Shown here in pieces: positions 1 to 9,458 of a stretch of DNA of 64,000 bases (its first letter is position 1; the number at the start of each line of letters is the position of its first letter). The notes beneath the pieces were generated by a model that was given only the letters and a program-made list of their open reading frames with translations, did no database searches and had not been told where the DNA came from. Origin of the DNA: Halalkalicoccus paucihalophilus (lineage in GTDB: Archaea; Halobacteriota; Halobacteria; Halobacteriales; Halalkalicoccaceae); assembly GCF_001593955.1 (NCBI RefSeq), contig NZ_LTAZ01000007.1, forward strand, positions 62,001 to 126,000, read 5' to 3'. The position numbers and the translations under genes are program-made.

Positions 1-1
1 C

Positions 2-718
2 TGCGTGTTGTTCACGGTGAAGGCCTACGACACCCGCGAGGCCGCGGCCGACCTTGACCCGCTCCTCGGTCCGGAAACGGCCGTGGTCTCGTTCCAGAAC
101 GGCGTCGATAACGAGCGGTTGATCGCCGAGGCTGTCGGCGAGTCCCACGTCGTCGGCGGCATCGCGTACGTCTTCTCGACGATCGAGTCGCCGGGCGTGG
201 TCGCGCACACGGGCGGGCCGGCCCGCTTCGTCTACGGCGAACTCGACGGCTCTCGAAGTGCCCGTATCGAGGCGCTCGACAACGCCCTCTCGGAATGTGC
301 CGGTGTCGAGGCCATACTGGCCGACGACGTCCGCGTGGGGCTCTGGCGGAAGTTCGCGTTCATCTGCGCCCAGTCGGGCATGACGGCGGCGACCCGCAAA
401 CCCATCGGCGCCATCCGCGAGACGGACGCGTCCTGGCGGATGTACCGTCGGGTCGTCGAGGAGGTCGTCGCCGTCGCGCGGGCCTCGGGCGTGGACGTCC
501 CCGCGGAGACGGTCGAGGAGTGGGTCGCGTTCGCCCGCGACCTCGATCCGGAGATGTACTCCTCGTTGCACTACGACCTCACCCACGGGAAGCGCCTGGA
601 ACTCGACGCGCTCAACGGGGCGGTCGTCCGCCATGCCGAGGCGGCGGGCGTCGACGTCCCGATGAACGAGGCCGTCGAGGCCGTCCTGCGCCCATGGGCC
701 GACGAACGGGCCGAGTGA
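2..718 (+). CDS. Ketopantoate reductase family protein, 5' end cut by window edge
   Basis: This is the C-terminal part of a 2-dehydropantoate 2-reductase (PanE/ApbA family), which reduces ketopantoate to pantoate with NADPH in pantothenate/CoA synthesis. The reading frame is open to the window edge. The N-terminal Rossmann GxGxxG region is missing because the window starts inside the gene. What remains is the end of the nucleotide-binding domain, including the SFQNGV segment typical of the family, and the all-helical C-terminal domain with LWRKF near residue 118 and a Y-x-S-x-x-x-D-L segment near residue 190. Paralogues acting on other 2-keto acids exist, so the substrate is inferred. The deaminase gene follows on the same strand about 50 bases later. 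Confidence 0.8.
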   Translation, partial: CVLFTVKAYDTREAAADLDPLLGPETAVVSFQNGVDNERLIAEAVGESHVVGGIAYVFSTIESPGVVAHTGGPARFVYGELDGSRSARIEALDNALSECAGVEAILADDVRVGLWRKFAFICAQSGMTAATRKPIGAIRETDASWRMYRRVVEEVVAVARASGVDVPAETVEEWVAFARDLDPEMYSSLHYDLTHGKRLELDALNGAVVRHAEAAGVDVPMNEAVEAVLRPWADERAE

Positions 719-768
719 TCGCGGGGAGGACCGCCAGATTGAGGCAAGCCCGCGGGAAATCAGGGAGC

Positions 769-2064
769 ATGACGACACTACGGATCACGGGCGGGCGGGT
801 CCTCCTGCCCGATCTGACCGTCGAGCGCGCGGACGTGCTCGTGGACCGAGAGGCGGGCGAGATCCTCGCGGTGGGCGATCCCGAGGACCTCGCCAACGGC
901 GACGAGCACCTTTCCGCCGCCGGTTCGCTGGTGATCCCCGGCCTCGTTAACGCCCACGGCCACGCCGCGATGGCGCTTCTCAGGGGATATGCCGACGACA
1001 AACCGCTCGACGCGTGGCTCCAGGAGGACATCTGGCCCGCCGAGGCCGAACTCACCCCCGAAGACGTGCGCGCGGGCGCGGAACTCGCGATCATCGAGAT
1101 GATCAAGTCCGGTACGACGGCGTTCGCGGACATGTACTTCGAGGTGGGGGAGATCGTCGCGGCGGTCGAGGCCTCAGGTATGCGTGCCCGTCTCGGCCAC
1201 GGGATCGTCACGGTCGGCAAGGACGAGGAGGCCGCACGCGCGGACGTCGAGGAGAGCATTAGGGTCGCCCGGGAGTTCGACGGGAGCGCGGAGGGCCGGA
1301 TCTCGACGGCGGTGATGCCCCACAGCCTCACGACGATGTCGGAGGAATCGCTCGTGCGCTCGGTCGAGGGGGCCCGTGAGGCCGGCGTGCCGGTTCACTT
1401 CCATGCCAACGAGACCCGCGAAGAGGTCGAACCGATCGTCGAGGAGCACGGGGTTCGACCGCTCAAGTACGCCGACAGACTGGGTCTGCTGGAGGAGGGG
1501 AACTTTCTCGCCCACGGCGTTCACCTCGACGAGCGGGAGATCGGCCTGCTCACGGAGGCGGGGACGGGCGTGATCCACTGCCCTGCCTCGAACATGAAGC
1601 TCGCGAGTGGGATGGCCCCCGTCCAGCGGCTCCTCGATGCGGGGGTTTCCGTCGGATTGGGCACCGACGGCGCGGCCTCGAACAACGACCTCGACCTCTT
1701 CGACGAGATGCGCGACGCGGCCATGCTCGGCAAACTCGCAGCCGACTCGGCGGCCGCCGTCCCCGCAGAAGCGGTCGTGGAGATGTCGACTACGGGTAGC
1801 GCCGAGGCGATCGGGATCGGTTCGGGGAAAATAGAGGCGGGCGCGAACGCCGACCTCGCCGTCGTGGACTTCGAGAAACCCCACCTCACGCCGGCTCACG
1901 ACCCCGTGAGTCACCTCGCGTACGCGGTCCGCGGATCGGACGTGCGCCACACGGTCTGCGATGGGGAGGTCCTCATGTGCGACCAGGAGGTACTGACGCT
2001 CGACGAGAAAGAAGTACGTGAGACCGCCGGGCGACGCGCGACGGAGCTGGTCGAACGCGCCTAG
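769..2064 (+). CDS. Amidohydrolase: SAH/MTA/5'-deoxyadenosine deaminase
   Basis: This 431-residue metal-dependent amidohydrolase (ATZ/TRZ, MtaD/DadD subgroup) is expected to deaminate S-adenosylhomocysteine, methylthioadenosine or 5'-deoxyadenosine to inosyl products in the cytoplasm. Visible metal and catalytic residues are H63-x-H65, H210 and E215 in HFHANE, H249 in AHGVH, and D300 in GLGTDGAASNND. I chose the ATG at 769 because upstream in-frame sequence overlaps the previous gene and lacks family similarity. S-adenosylhomocysteinase lies 0.7 kb downstream on the same strand, so the neighbourhood points to SAH or methionine-cycle salvage. Which of the three substrates is preferred cannot be read from sequence. 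Confidence 0.88.
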   Translation: MTTLRITGGRVLLPDLTVERADVLVDREAGEILAVGDPEDLANGDEHLSAAGSLVIPGLVNAHGHAAMALLRGYADDKPLDAWLQEDIWPAEAELTPEDVRAGAELAIIEMIKSGTTAFADMYFEVGEIVAAVEASGMRARLGHGIVTVGKDEEAARADVEESIRVAREFDGSAEGRISTAVMPHSLTTMSEESLVRSVEGAREAGVPVHFHANETREEVEPIVEEHGVRPLKYADRLGLLEEGNFLAHGVHLDEREIGLLTEAGTGVIHCPASNMKLASGMAPVQRLLDAGVSVGLGTDGAASNNDLDLFDEMRDAAMLGKLAADSAAAVPAEAVVEMSTTGSAEAIGIGSGKIEAGANADLAVVDFEKPHLTPAHDPVSHLAYAVRGSDVRHTVCDGEVLMCDQEVLTLDEKEVRETAGRRATELVERA

Positions 2065-2216
2065 CGGTAGACCATCACGGCGATGCCGGCCGCGATCAAC
2101 AGCAGTCCCCACCACAGCGAGTCGAAGGGCAGGACCTTGAGGATCAGCGTGACGATACCCGACGAGAGCAGCGACCAGCCGATCGTGGTCCGGTAGCCCG
2201 AGTCGTTGTAGCTCAT
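2061..2216 (-). CDS. Small membrane protein, 51 aa
   Basis: This 51-residue protein has two hydrophobic stretches (about residues 13-28 and 34-49) separated by a short KVLPFDSLWW loop, so it is probably a two-pass membrane protein. Longer in-frame starts exist upstream, but they add Arg/Pro-rich sequence typical of an antisense frame, so the MSYND start is preferred. Its stop codon overlaps that of the deaminase gene in a shared CTAG. I cannot assign a function. Small two-TM proteins of this kind are common beside haloarchaeal genes. Confidence 0.65.
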   Translation of the reverse strand: MSYNDSGYRTTIGWSLLSSGIVTLILKVLPFDSLWWGLLLIAAGIAVMVYR

Positions 2217-2296
2217 GGGGACAGCTTCGAGGGCCGATGACAAAGGTCTGCGGCCTGACGCTGAACGGTTTTGCCGGCGGCGATCGTCCAGGACGT

Positions 2297-2734
2297 ATGG
2301 CCATTCGAAACCCCATGTCGGAGCGGGCGTGGCGCCGACACGCGAACCCCTACAGCGGTGCGACGCGCATGCTCGCGGGCGCGGCGCTCCTGTCCGCACT
2401 CTATCGCCACGCGTGGAAGTCCCTCGGGGCGGTGATCGGGTTTCTCGTCCTCAACCCCGTACTGTTCCCGGAACCCGAGGACACCGACAACTGGCTGAGC
2501 GAGGGCGTCCTCGGCGAGCGGGCGTGGATCACCGATGGACACCCGATGTTCGGGACGGACTATCCCGAAGTTCTCAACACGGTAAACGTCCCGCTGTACC
2601 TCTACACGCTCTATGCGGCCTACCGCCGGTACCCGCTACGGACCCTCGTCGGCTTCCTCGTCACCTTCGCGCTCAAGATGGCGTTCGTCGATGCGATGGC
2701 CCGGTACTACCGGGACCGAGACGACCTTCGGTAG
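2297..2734 (+). CDS. DUF6653-like membrane protein
   Basis: The product is 145 residues long. It has an amphipathic start ([12 protein letters not shown]), hydrophobic segments near residues 25-60, and a C-terminal pair near 95-135. The arrangement resembles the haloarchaeal DUF6653 family of small integral membrane proteins; that family name is from memory. The ATG at 2297 starts the conserved MAIRNP segment; an earlier in-frame start at 2237 is less likely. Its stop is 31 bases before ahcY. The function is unknown. Confidence 0.7.
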   Translation: MAIRNPMSERAWRRHANPYSGATRMLAGAALLSALYRHAWKSLGAVIGFLVLNPVLFPEPEDTDNWLSEGVLGERAWITDGHPMFGTDYPEVLNTVNVPLYLYTLYAAYRRYPLRTLVGFLVTFALKMAFVDAMARYYRDRDDLR

Positions 2735-2765
2735 GGTTTTGGGTTCGCCCCGCCCACCCCGAACC

Positions 2766-4055
2766 ATGAGTCAGACCGCGTACCCCCCGATCAGCGAGCA
2801 TCTCGACGATCCCGAAAGCGCTCGCGAGGAGGGCCGGCGCAAGATGGACTGGGCGTTCCAGCACATGCCGATCCTCACGGAGCTCCAGAAGGGGTTCGAG
2901 GACGAGAAGCCCCTCTCGGGCCAATCCATCGGGATGGCGATGCACGTCGAGGCCAAGACCGCGAACCTCGTCGAGACGCTCGCCGATGGCGGCGCGGAGA
3001 TCGCCATCACCGGCTGTAACCCCCTCTCGACCCACGACGACGTGAGCGCGGCGCTCGATAGTCATGAAAACATCACATCCTACGCCGTGCGAGGCGTCGA
3101 CGATGAGGAGTACTACGCGGCAATCGAGGCCGTCATCGACCACGAACCCACCATCACTGTCGACGACGGGATGGACATGGTTGCGGCGATCCACGACGAC
3201 TACCCCGAGCTGATCGACTCGATCGTCGGGGGCTGCGAGGAGACCACTACTGGAGTCCACCGGCTTCGCGCGATGGACGCCGACGGCGCGCTGAACTACC
3301 CCGTCTTCGCGGTCAACGACACGCCGATGAAGCGGCTGTTCGACAACGTCCACGGAACAGGCGAAAGCTCCCTTGCGAGCATCGCCATGACCACGAACCT
3401 CTCGTGGGCCGGCAAGGACGTCGTCGTCGCGGGCTACGGCTACTGCGGGAAGGGCGTCGCACAGAAGGCCTCGGGCCAGAACGCGAACGTCATCGTCACC
3501 GAGGTCGAGCCCCGCCGGGCGCTCGAGGCTCACATGGAGGGCTACGAGGTCATGCCGATGGCCGAGGCCGCCGAGGTCGGCGACGTCTTCCTCACGACGA
3601 CCGGTAATCGCGACGTAATAGTGAAAGAACACTTCGAGACCATGGGGGACGGTGTCCTGCTCGCGAACGCAGGCCATTTCGACATCGAGATCGACCTTGA
3701 CGCGCTCGATGACCTCGCGGTAGATCGCTACGAGGCCAGAGAGGGCGTCGAGGCCTACGAGATGGACGACGGCCGCCGGCTGAACGTGATCGCCGAGGGA
3801 CGATTGGTGAACCTCGCGGCACCCATCGCGCTCGGTCACCCCGTCGAGGTCATGGACCAGTCCTTCGGCGTGCAGGCCGCCTGCGTGCGCGAACTCGTCG
3901 AGAACGGCGAGAGCTACGGACCAGGCGTCCACGACGTCCCCGACGAACTCGACGAGGAGATCGCCGAGATCAAACTCGCCGCGGAGGGCGTCGAATTCGA
4001 CTCGCTGACCGAAACGCAGCGCGAGTACATGGGGAGTTGGGAACACGGGACGTAA
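2766..4055 (+). CDS. ahcY: S-adenosylhomocysteinase (SAH hydrolase)
   Basis: This 429-residue enzyme hydrolyses S-adenosylhomocysteine to adenosine and homocysteine, removing the product inhibitor of methyltransferases and regenerating methionine precursor. It has the N-terminal substrate domain ([11 protein letters not shown] near residues 82-92, [10 protein letters not shown] near 158-167) and the central NAD domain with GYGYCGKG at about 223-230. The C-terminal region carries the conserved HPVEVMD segment. The length fits the shorter archaeal form, which lacks the insert of eukaryotic enzymes. The nearby deaminase at 769-2064 may act on the same metabolite by a different route. Confidence 0.95.
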   Translation: MSQTAYPPISEHLDDPESAREEGRRKMDWAFQHMPILTELQKGFEDEKPLSGQSIGMAMHVEAKTANLVETLADGGAEIAITGCNPLSTHDDVSAALDSHENITSYAVRGVDDEEYYAAIEAVIDHEPTITVDDGMDMVAAIHDDYPELIDSIVGGCEETTTGVHRLRAMDADGALNYPVFAVNDTPMKRLFDNVHGTGESSLASIAMTTNLSWAGKDVVVAGYGYCGKGVAQKASGQNANVIVTEVEPRRALEAHMEGYEVMPMAEAAEVGDVFLTTTGNRDVIVKEHFETMGDGVLLANAGHFDIEIDLDALDDLAVDRYEAREGVEAYEMDDGRRLNVIAEGRLVNLAAPIALGHPVEVMDQSFGVQAACVRELVENGESYGPGVHDVPDELDEEIAEIKLAAEGVEFDSLTETQREYMGSWEHGT

Positions 4056-4257
4056 CCCGCCGTTCTCCCCGTCTCACGCGTCCGGAACCGATAGTGGGTG
4101 CTTTTTCCTCCGCCACTACCAGTCATGCCGAGAGTTTCGAACGGTCGGGAACGGCGAGCGCCGCCTCCGCCCCGGTCGTCGCGGACCCGCGAACCGGCAT
4201 CGACTCATAGATCCGTTAGTAAAGAATAACTCAATTGTAGAAAAATTATTATGATCT

Positions 4258-6786
4258 ATGTCCGTGGTTTATCGTGGAATGGTAGACGACCGAGCGGACG
4301 AAACCGAGGGACAGCACGCGAACACGTCGAGGCGAACGTTCCTGAAGGCGACCGGTGCGGCGACGGCAACCGCGGGCGTTGGAACAGGGGCGGTGAGCGC
4401 CGCCTCGGAAGATCGGGAGGGGAAGGAGGGACACACCGATATCGAGGCGATGCTTTCTGAACTCACGCTCGAACAGAAGGTCGGGCAGATGACCCAGGTC
4501 GACGTTGGCACCTTCGACCCCGACTCGACGGAGATCCCCGACAGCTTCGGCGTCGAGACGCTCGGAGAGTACTTCTCGGAACTCGAACTCGGATCGATCA
4601 TTTCCGGGGGAGCGTCGCCGCCGACGTTCGACGCCGAGGAGACCGTCATGGGTATCAACGCGCTTCAGGAGTACAACCTCGAGAATTCCGAGCACTCGAT
4701 TCCCTTCCTCTGGGGCGTCGACGCCCTGCACGGCAACACGCTGCTTGCGGGTTCGACGTCGTTCCCCCAGCGGATCAACATGGGTGCGACCCGCGACATC
4801 GAGACGATCGAGGACGCGGCGCGCCACACGGCCGACTCGGCGGCGGCGATGGGCGCCCACTGGACGTTCGCGCCGACGACCGACCTCCAGCGCGACCCGC
4901 GCTGGGGACGGTTCTACGAGGGAATTACCGAGGACCCGACATATTTGGGCGAGGTCTCGAAGGCCCGCGTCCGGGGTCTAGAGAGCAACGACCGGCTCTG
5001 TTCGACGGTCAAGCACTTCGGGGCGTACTCGATCCCCGAGAACGGCAACGACCGGGCCCACGCCCGGACCTCGATGCGCGACCTGCGGACGAGCCTGTTG
5101 CCGCCCTACCGGACGGCCTTGGAGGCCGAACCGAAGACCGTAATGGTAAACAGTGGCGCGGTAAACGGCAAGCCAGCCCACGCCTCCGAGTGGCTGCTGA
5201 CCCAGATGCTCCGCGAGCGCTACGGCTTCGACGGGCTCGTCGTCTCCGATTACGACGACTTCTACCGGATGCTCAGCAACCACGACTACACTGACAGCTT
5301 CCGGCGCGCCGTAAAGGAGGGATTGAACGCAGGCGTCGACATGTACATGATCGGCAACGGTGGCGAGGCCCCCGGCCCGGCCGAGTTCATCGAGACGACT
5401 GTGAGCCTCGTCGAGGACGGCGAGATTTCGATGGAGTGTCTCGACGAGTCGGTCCGTCGGGTCCTCGAACTCAAGGCGGAGTTGGGCCTGTTCGAGGAGC
5501 CGACCGTCGATCCCTCGGAGATCCACTCGGTGCTGGGCGGAGCTCAGGAAGAGTCCGAGCGGCTCGCCGAGGAGTCGATGGTGCTACTGAAAAACGAGGA
5601 CGCCCTGCCGCTGTCGGGCGACGAAAACGTCCTCTTGACCGGGCCGGGGTACGACCCCGTCCTCGACATCGAGAACCGCTTTTTGATACGACATGGCGGC
5701 TGGACGCTCGGCTGGCAGGGCGTCCAGGAGGGTGCGCCCACCGAGGGCGGACCCCGACCCCGCGGGGAGACGATCACCGAGGCCGTAGAGGGGAGCCTCG
5801 ACGGGGAACTCACCCACGTTCCGACCGACTTCCGCGCACAGCCCTACAACCCCGAGACCTCGGACGCCAACGGCGACTTCGGGTTCACCGACGAACAAGA
5901 GGAGGAGGTCCGGGAGGCCGCCGGATCGGCGGACGCCGTCGTCGTCATTCTGGGCGAGGGACCGCACAACGAGGGCTTCGGCGACCGCGATGAACTCGCG
6001 CTCGATCCCGCCCAACGGGAACTCGTCGCGGCCATCGAGGAAGAAGCACCCGACACCCCGGTCGTCGGCGTCGTCCTCGCGGGCAGTCCCCGCGGAGGGG
6101 CGGAAACGTTCGACTCGCTCGATGCCGTCGTCTTCGCCGGTCAGCCCGGCAGCGACGGCGGCCGAGCGGTCGCCGGGACCCTGCTTGGGGAGAACAATCC
6201 TTCAGGTAAGCTCGCGTTCAACTGGCCCGAGAGCGTCGGAAAGGTGCCCAACAACTACGACGCCTACCCGCCACTCGACGACCAGGAGCCGCTGTACGCC
6301 TTCGGCCACGGGCTGAGCTACACCGACTTCGAGTACTCGGACCTCTCGGTCGCGCCCGGTTCCGTCTCGGATCCGGCGAGCACGCCGACGGTCACGGCCA
6401 GCGTCGATGTCGAGAACACGGGCGATGAGGCCGGCGAGCATATCGTCGAGGTCTACAACACCCAGTCGTTCGGCTCGGTGCTCCAGCCGAACCGCCGGCT
6501 GCTGGGTTACGAGCGGGTCGAACTCGGGAGCGGCGAATCGGCCACCGTCGAACTCGACCTCGACCTCTCGGCACTGGAGGTCGTTCCCGGCGACGTGCCG
6601 GGCATCCTGCCGAAGGTCGTCGAGGCCGGCGAGTACGAACTGTCCGTCGGCGAGGAGACGACGGCGCTGACGGTTGAGGACGCCGGGAGCATCACCGACG
6701 ACCGACCCGCGATCGGGTTCGATCCGGATGCCGATGGGGACGACTACTCGGCGGTCGTGGAGTTCCTCCGGGGGCTCGGCCGGTAG
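4258..6786 (+). CDS. Tat-exported glycoside hydrolase family 3 (beta-glucosidase-like)
   Basis: This protein is 842 residues long. The N-terminus has a twin-arginine signal (SRRTFLK at residues 24-30, then an Ala/Gly/Thr-rich hydrophobic segment), so export by the Tat pathway, typical of halophiles, is expected. The GH3 barrel follows with KHF near residue 252 and the likely nucleophile Asp at about 331 in GLVVSDYDD; most GH3 enzymes have SDW there. The second alpha/beta domain carries the E-G-F-G-D-R region near 570, and a C-terminal Fn3-like domain follows GHGLSYT. It probably cleaves beta-linked glucosides or oligosaccharides outside the cell. The alternative start at 4279 would still keep the signal. 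Confidence 0.9.
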   Translation: MSVVYRGMVDDRADETEGQHANTSRRTFLKATGAATATAGVGTGAVSAASEDREGKEGHTDIEAMLSELTLEQKVGQMTQVDVGTFDPDSTEIPDSFGVETLGEYFSELELGSIISGGASPPTFDAEETVMGINALQEYNLENSEHSIPFLWGVDALHGNTLLAGSTSFPQRINMGATRDIETIEDAARHTADSAAAMGAHWTFAPTTDLQRDPRWGRFYEGITEDPTYLGEVSKARVRGLESNDRLCSTVKHFGAYSIPENGNDRAHARTSMRDLRTSLLPPYRTALEAEPKTVMVNSGAVNGKPAHASEWLLTQMLRERYGFDGLVVSDYDDFYRMLSNHDYTDSFRRAVKEGLNAGVDMYMIGNGGEAPGPAEFIETTVSLVEDGEISMECLDESVRRVLELKAELGLFEEPTVDPSEIHSVLGGAQEESERLAEESMVLLKNEDALPLSGDENVLLTGPGYDPVLDIENRFLIRHGGWTLGWQGVQEGAPTEGGPRPRGETITEAVEGSLDGELTHVPTDFRAQPYNPETSDANGDFGFTDEQEEEVREAAGSADAVVVILGEGPHNEGFGDRDELALDPAQRELVAAIEEEAPDTPVVGVVLAGSPRGGAETFDSLDAVVFAGQPGSDGGRAVAGTLLGENNPSGKLAFNWPESVGKVPNNYDAYPPLDDQEPLYAFGHGLSYTDFEYSDLSVAPGSVSDPASTPTVTASVDVENTGDEAGEHIVEVYNTQSFGSVLQPNRRLLGYERVELGSGESATVELDLDLSALEVVPGDVPGILPKVVEAGEYELSVGEETTALTVEDAGSITDDRPAIGFDPDADGDDYSAVVEFLRGLGR

Positions 6787-6799
6787 CCAACGGGACCCC

Positions 6800-6808
6800 T
6801 TATATACG
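6800..6808 (+). promoter_or_regulatory. TATA box of hjc
   Basis: TTATATACG is preceded by a purine/C-rich BRE-like stretch. Its centre is about 28 bases before the ATG at 6833, so transcription should start at or 1-2 bases before the start codon (leaderless mRNA). It lies in the 46-base gap after the GH3 stop, showing that hjc has its own promoter. Confidence 0.65.
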
Positions 6809-6832
6809 CGCGGCCGAAACCGACGGACGGAG

Positions 6833-7312
6833 ATGGCAAACCGGAAAGGGAACCGTCGGGAACGCGAGCTCGTCAATCGCCTCGACGAGGCCGGCTTCGC
6901 GGTGATGCGTGCACCCGCGAGCGGCGGGGCGACCCAGCGCGAACTGCCCGACGTCCTCGCGGGTAACGGCGAGGCCTTCTACGCCATCGAGGCCAAATCT
7001 AGCTCGGGCAAGCCGATCTACCTCACCGGCGAGGAGGTAGAAGCGCTCGTGTACTTCTCGCGGAACTTCGGCGCCCGCCCCAAGATCGGGGTGCGCTTCG
7101 ACCGCGAGGACTGGTACTTCTTCCATCCCGGCGACGTCTACCGGACCGACGGCGGTAATTACAGGGTCAAAAAGGAGACGGCACTCGCGAAGGGCGAGAC
7201 GCTCGCCGAGCTCGCCGAGACGAACGGGAGCGATACTGACGTCGAGCGGGTGTTGACCGCGGTCGAACAGGGAACACTGACGGCCGAGGAGGCCGCCGGG
7301 ATGTTCGACTAG
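6833..7312 (+). CDS. hjc: Holliday junction resolvase Hjc
   Basis: This 159-residue archaeal Holliday junction endonuclease cuts four-way DNA junctions during recombination and fork repair. The nuclease core is visible: a Glu in the N-terminal RRERELV helix, D40 in LPDVLAG, and E53-x-K55 in AIEAKSS, the E-D-ExK arrangement of the family. The C-terminal 40 residues (TLAELAET...EEAAGMFD) are an extension beyond the usual 120-140 residue enzyme. The ATG at 6833 is preceded by a well-placed TATA box. The stop overlaps that of the convergent SWIM gene in a CTAG. Confidence 0.93.
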   Translation: MANRKGNRRERELVNRLDEAGFAVMRAPASGGATQRELPDVLAGNGEAFYAIEAKSSSGKPIYLTGEEVEALVYFSRNFGARPKIGVRFDREDWYFFHPGDVYRTDGGNYRVKKETALAKGETLAELAETNGSDTDVERVLTAVEQGTLTAEEAAGMFD

Positions 7313-7947
7313 GCGGGAGTCCCCGAAACCCGTTCGAGTCGGGCGTGCGGAAACGAGTAGACCCTGAGAGCGTCGGGTTCCGGCCCGGAGCCGGTCATCT
7401 CGATGGACTGGGGGTAGACTGCGCCGACGACCCGGTCCGCGGGATCGTACGAGCGGTTGTTCGGGTAGGTCGCGACGCTGTAGGCCGATCTGCCCACTTC
7501 CGTCCTATCGGCCCGCCGATCGGAGACCGCGACGACGAGCAGTCTGTCGCCCGTCTCGCGGTCGCGAACGAACGCGCCCGGTTCGAGCGCGTCGGTCCCA
7601 CAGTACTGCGGGCGGTCGGCGTCCGCTTCGGGAACGAACAGTTCCTCGCCACAGACCGCACACGCGACGGCGAGCTGGCCTGGAGGCGGGGTTCGGCCCT
7701 CGGTGATCTCGATGGCGACCCGCCGGAGGTGCTTACAGCGCACGCTCCGAAAGACGTAGTCGGGACAGCTACATCGGCACGAACGCAGGTCGATGAGGTA
7801 GCTGGTATCGTGGTCGGTTTCGACCTCGTAGAGGGCGTCGCCGAGCGCGGTGACGGCCATCGGCTCGGTTCGCGCGCGGATCGATCGTCGGTCGAGTTCG
7901 TGTTCACTGGTCGGCAGTGACGCTGGTGTGTTTTCGGCTTGCGTCAT
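7309..7947 (-). CDS. SWIM zinc-finger domain protein
   Basis: The protein has 212 residues. A SWIM zinc finger (C-x-C, 11 residues, then C-x-H: CRCSC...VRCKH) sits at about residues 57-73. This fold binds DNA or protein partners and occurs in haloarchaeal recombination-associated proteins. A second cysteine set (CAVC near 95 and a CG near 115) suggests another zinc site, and the C-terminal half is unassigned. It is convergent with hjc, and a 9-bp perfect hairpin lies 10 bases upstream of its start. A recombination role is only inferred from the neighbour and the domain. Confidence 0.8.
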   Translation of the reverse strand: MTQAENTPASLPTSEHELDRRSIRARTEPMAVTALGDALYEVETDHDTSYLIDLRSCRCSCPDYVFRSVRCKHLRRVAIEITEGRTPPPGQLAVACAVCGEELFVPEADADRPQYCGTDALEPGAFVRDRETGDRLLVVAVSDRRADRTEVGRSAYSVATYPNNRSYDPADRVVGAVYPQSIEMTGSGPEPDALRVYSFPHARLERVSGTPA

Positions 7948-7956
7948 GGAATCACC

Positions 7957-7977
7957 GGGGGTTCCAGTGGAACCCCC
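7957..7977. promoter_or_regulatory. Perfect 9-bp inverted repeat before the SWIM gene
   Basis: GGGGGTTCC, a 3-base loop AGT, then GGAACCCCC. On the minus strand it lies 10-30 bases upstream of the SWIM-gene ATG, the position of the TATA/initiation region of a leaderless promoter. It could be a repressor operator or a 5' RNA hairpin. On the plus strand it is not followed by a T-run, so a terminator is unlikely. Confidence 0.5.
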
Positions 7978-8088
7978 GAATCGCTACAACTACGGGTAGG
8001 TGCCCGAGTAACCTAAGTCTTCCACTCGAAACGAAAGTGAAGGAATCGCTTCGAAGTGCTTTTACTTCGGGGCGGGAAACGCCACGCT

Positions 8089-8301
8089 ATGGACGTAGAC
8101 AGGGAGACGATCGTCGAAATCGTCGTCTCCGTGGGCGCGGTGGGGCTGTTCGTCGCGGTGCTGGTCGGGATCGGCACCACGTACAATCAGGGCGGCCTCT
8201 CGACCGACGGCGGCGTGGTTCTCGTGGGTGCGATCACCGGGTTCGTCGTCCTCATGTCGCTCGTCGGAATCGGGCTCGCGTACTACCTCAATCAGGAGTA
8301 G
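8089..8301 (+). CDS. Small two-TM membrane protein (DUF7472-like)
   Basis: This 70-residue protein has an acidic N-terminus (MDVDRET) and two transmembrane helices at about residues 9-27 and 42-65, joined by a Gly-rich loop. It resembles a short haloarchaeal family found next to the DNA primase large subunit; the DUF7472 name is from memory. The ATG at 8089 is chosen over an upstream start at 8056 because the extra residues are basic and non-conserved in character. It converges on priL with a 14-base overlap of the 3' ends. Function unknown. Confidence 0.7.
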   Translation: MDVDRETIVEIVVSVGAVGLFVAVLVGIGTTYNQGGLSTDGGVVLVGAITGFVVLMSLVGIGLAYYLNQE

Positions 8302-9379
8302 CCGTCTCCCCGTCCCCGTTTTCCTCGCGCCAGTCGACCAGTTCGTCCTCGTCGGCCTGTTCTAACTGGTATTCGTAGTAGTTCAGCGGGTGGGACTCGT
8401 TGATCTCGTCCTCGCAGATCTCGTCTTTGTTCACGCAGTCGCCGTACGATTGCATGGTCGCACAGCTCGGCGGGGTGTACTCCGTGGGGCTGGTCTCTCC
8501 CCTGATGTGGTCGGTCTGGTAGCGCGTCATCTCCTCGCCAAAACTCGAATTGACCATGTAGAGGTCGACGATCTCGTCCGTGCTCATCCCGATGCTGGTC
8601 AGGAAGGCAGTGATCGCAAAGCGGGAGTGATGACCCAGATGCTCGCCCTTCTGAATCGAGTCCAACAGCGCCTTCATACACGGTGGGAACCGTTCGGGGA
8701 CGACGGTGTCGATCTCGCGGGTGAGATCGAGATCCGAGAGTACCGAGCGAACCGTCTCGACCCGGCTTTCGAGGGGGGCTGCGATCTCCTCGGGGACGGA
8801 AAGGGGCAACCCATCCGAAACACGCTGGCTGATCGCCTCTTCGAGCAGGCTGTAGAGCTCCTCGCTCGCGATGGTGACCTCGCCACCGGCGAGCGTCCGG
8901 TTGACCAGTCGCCACTCGTCGCCCCAGAGGTCCGAGACGAGCCGGAGGTACGTCCCGACGGCGACACAATAGCCCTCCTCGTCCTCGCGGAGCGCGTCGG
9001 CCAGGTCGAACTCGGCGAAGAGGTCCGAAAGCGAGAGTCGCTCGGTTCGGGCGCTCGCGAGTTCGGCCGTGTCGTTTCGGGCGGCGCTGAACAGCGAGAT
9101 CGCCCGGGTCGCCTCCGCGTGGGCGTACTTCCGCGTACAGATCCGCTCGTCGACCAGCGAGACGAGCACGCGGGCGACGGGATAGGAGAGCAGTTCGACG
9201 CGCGTTCCGGGGTGGGCATTCCCAATGGAGCCGTCCCGAAGCGCACCCGTGACCCGTTCGACGGCCCGCTCGACGACGGGCCCGTCCTCGCGGATTAGCC
9301 CGACCAGATCGACGTCAGCCTCCTCGACGGCCGTCCGGGAGGGGGCGAGAAACGGGTACCGAGCGTGCAGCGGCTTCAT
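8288..9379 (-). CDS. priL: DNA primase large subunit PriL (Fe-S)
   Basis: This 363-residue regulatory subunit of archaeal/eukaryotic primase partners with PriS in making RNA primers at replication forks. The C-terminal iron-sulfur domain is intact: C234 in FPPCMKALL, C306, C315 and C322, spaced as in the 4Fe-4S cluster of PriL/p58. The N-terminal helical domain binds PriS. The start MKPLHARYPFLAPS fits the family. PriS is not encoded in the window, as is usual for haloarchaea. Confidence 0.93.
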   Translation of the reverse strand: MKPLHARYPFLAPSRTAVEEADVDLVGLIREDGPVVERAVERVTGALRDGSIGNAHPGTRVELLSYPVARVLVSLVDERICTRKYAHAEATRAISLFSAARNDTAELASARTERLSLSDLFAEFDLADALREDEEGYCVAVGTYLRLVSDLWGDEWRLVNRTLAGGEVTIASEELYSLLEEAISQRVSDGLPLSVPEEIAAPLESRVETVRSVLSDLDLTREIDTVVPERFPPCMKALLDSIQKGEHLGHHSRFAITAFLTSIGMSTDEIVDLYMVNSSFGEEMTRYQTDHIRGETSPTEYTPPSCATMQSYGDCVNKDEICEDEINESHPLNYYEYQLEQADEDELVDWREENGDGETATPD

Positions 9380-9429
9380 CCGCGCACGGCTATGACCGCG
9401 GGGTGAATAAGTCTGTGTGAACGTCCGCA

Positions 9430-9438
9430 GTTATATAC
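9430..9438 (+). promoter_or_regulatory. TATA box of the GNAT gene
   Basis: GTTATATAC, centred about 25 bases before the ATG at 9459, fits leaderless transcription. It indicates that the broken acetyltransferase gene still has a good promoter. Confidence 0.6.
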
Positions 9439-9458
9439 GGCCGCCGGGATCGAACGGT

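Noticed and set aside
1174-2316. 380-codon minus-strand frame across the deaminase gene
   Set aside because: Antisense shadow of a GC-rich gene: Arg/His/Val/Asp pattern, no family, and the plus-strand protein has all catalytic residues.
2673-4046. 457-codon minus-strand frame across ahcY
   Set aside because: Antisense shadow. The plus strand is a complete, well-conserved SAH hydrolase.
4124-4210. 28-codon frame before the GH3 gene
   Set aside because: Very Arg/Pro-rich, no promoter spacing, no link to GH3.
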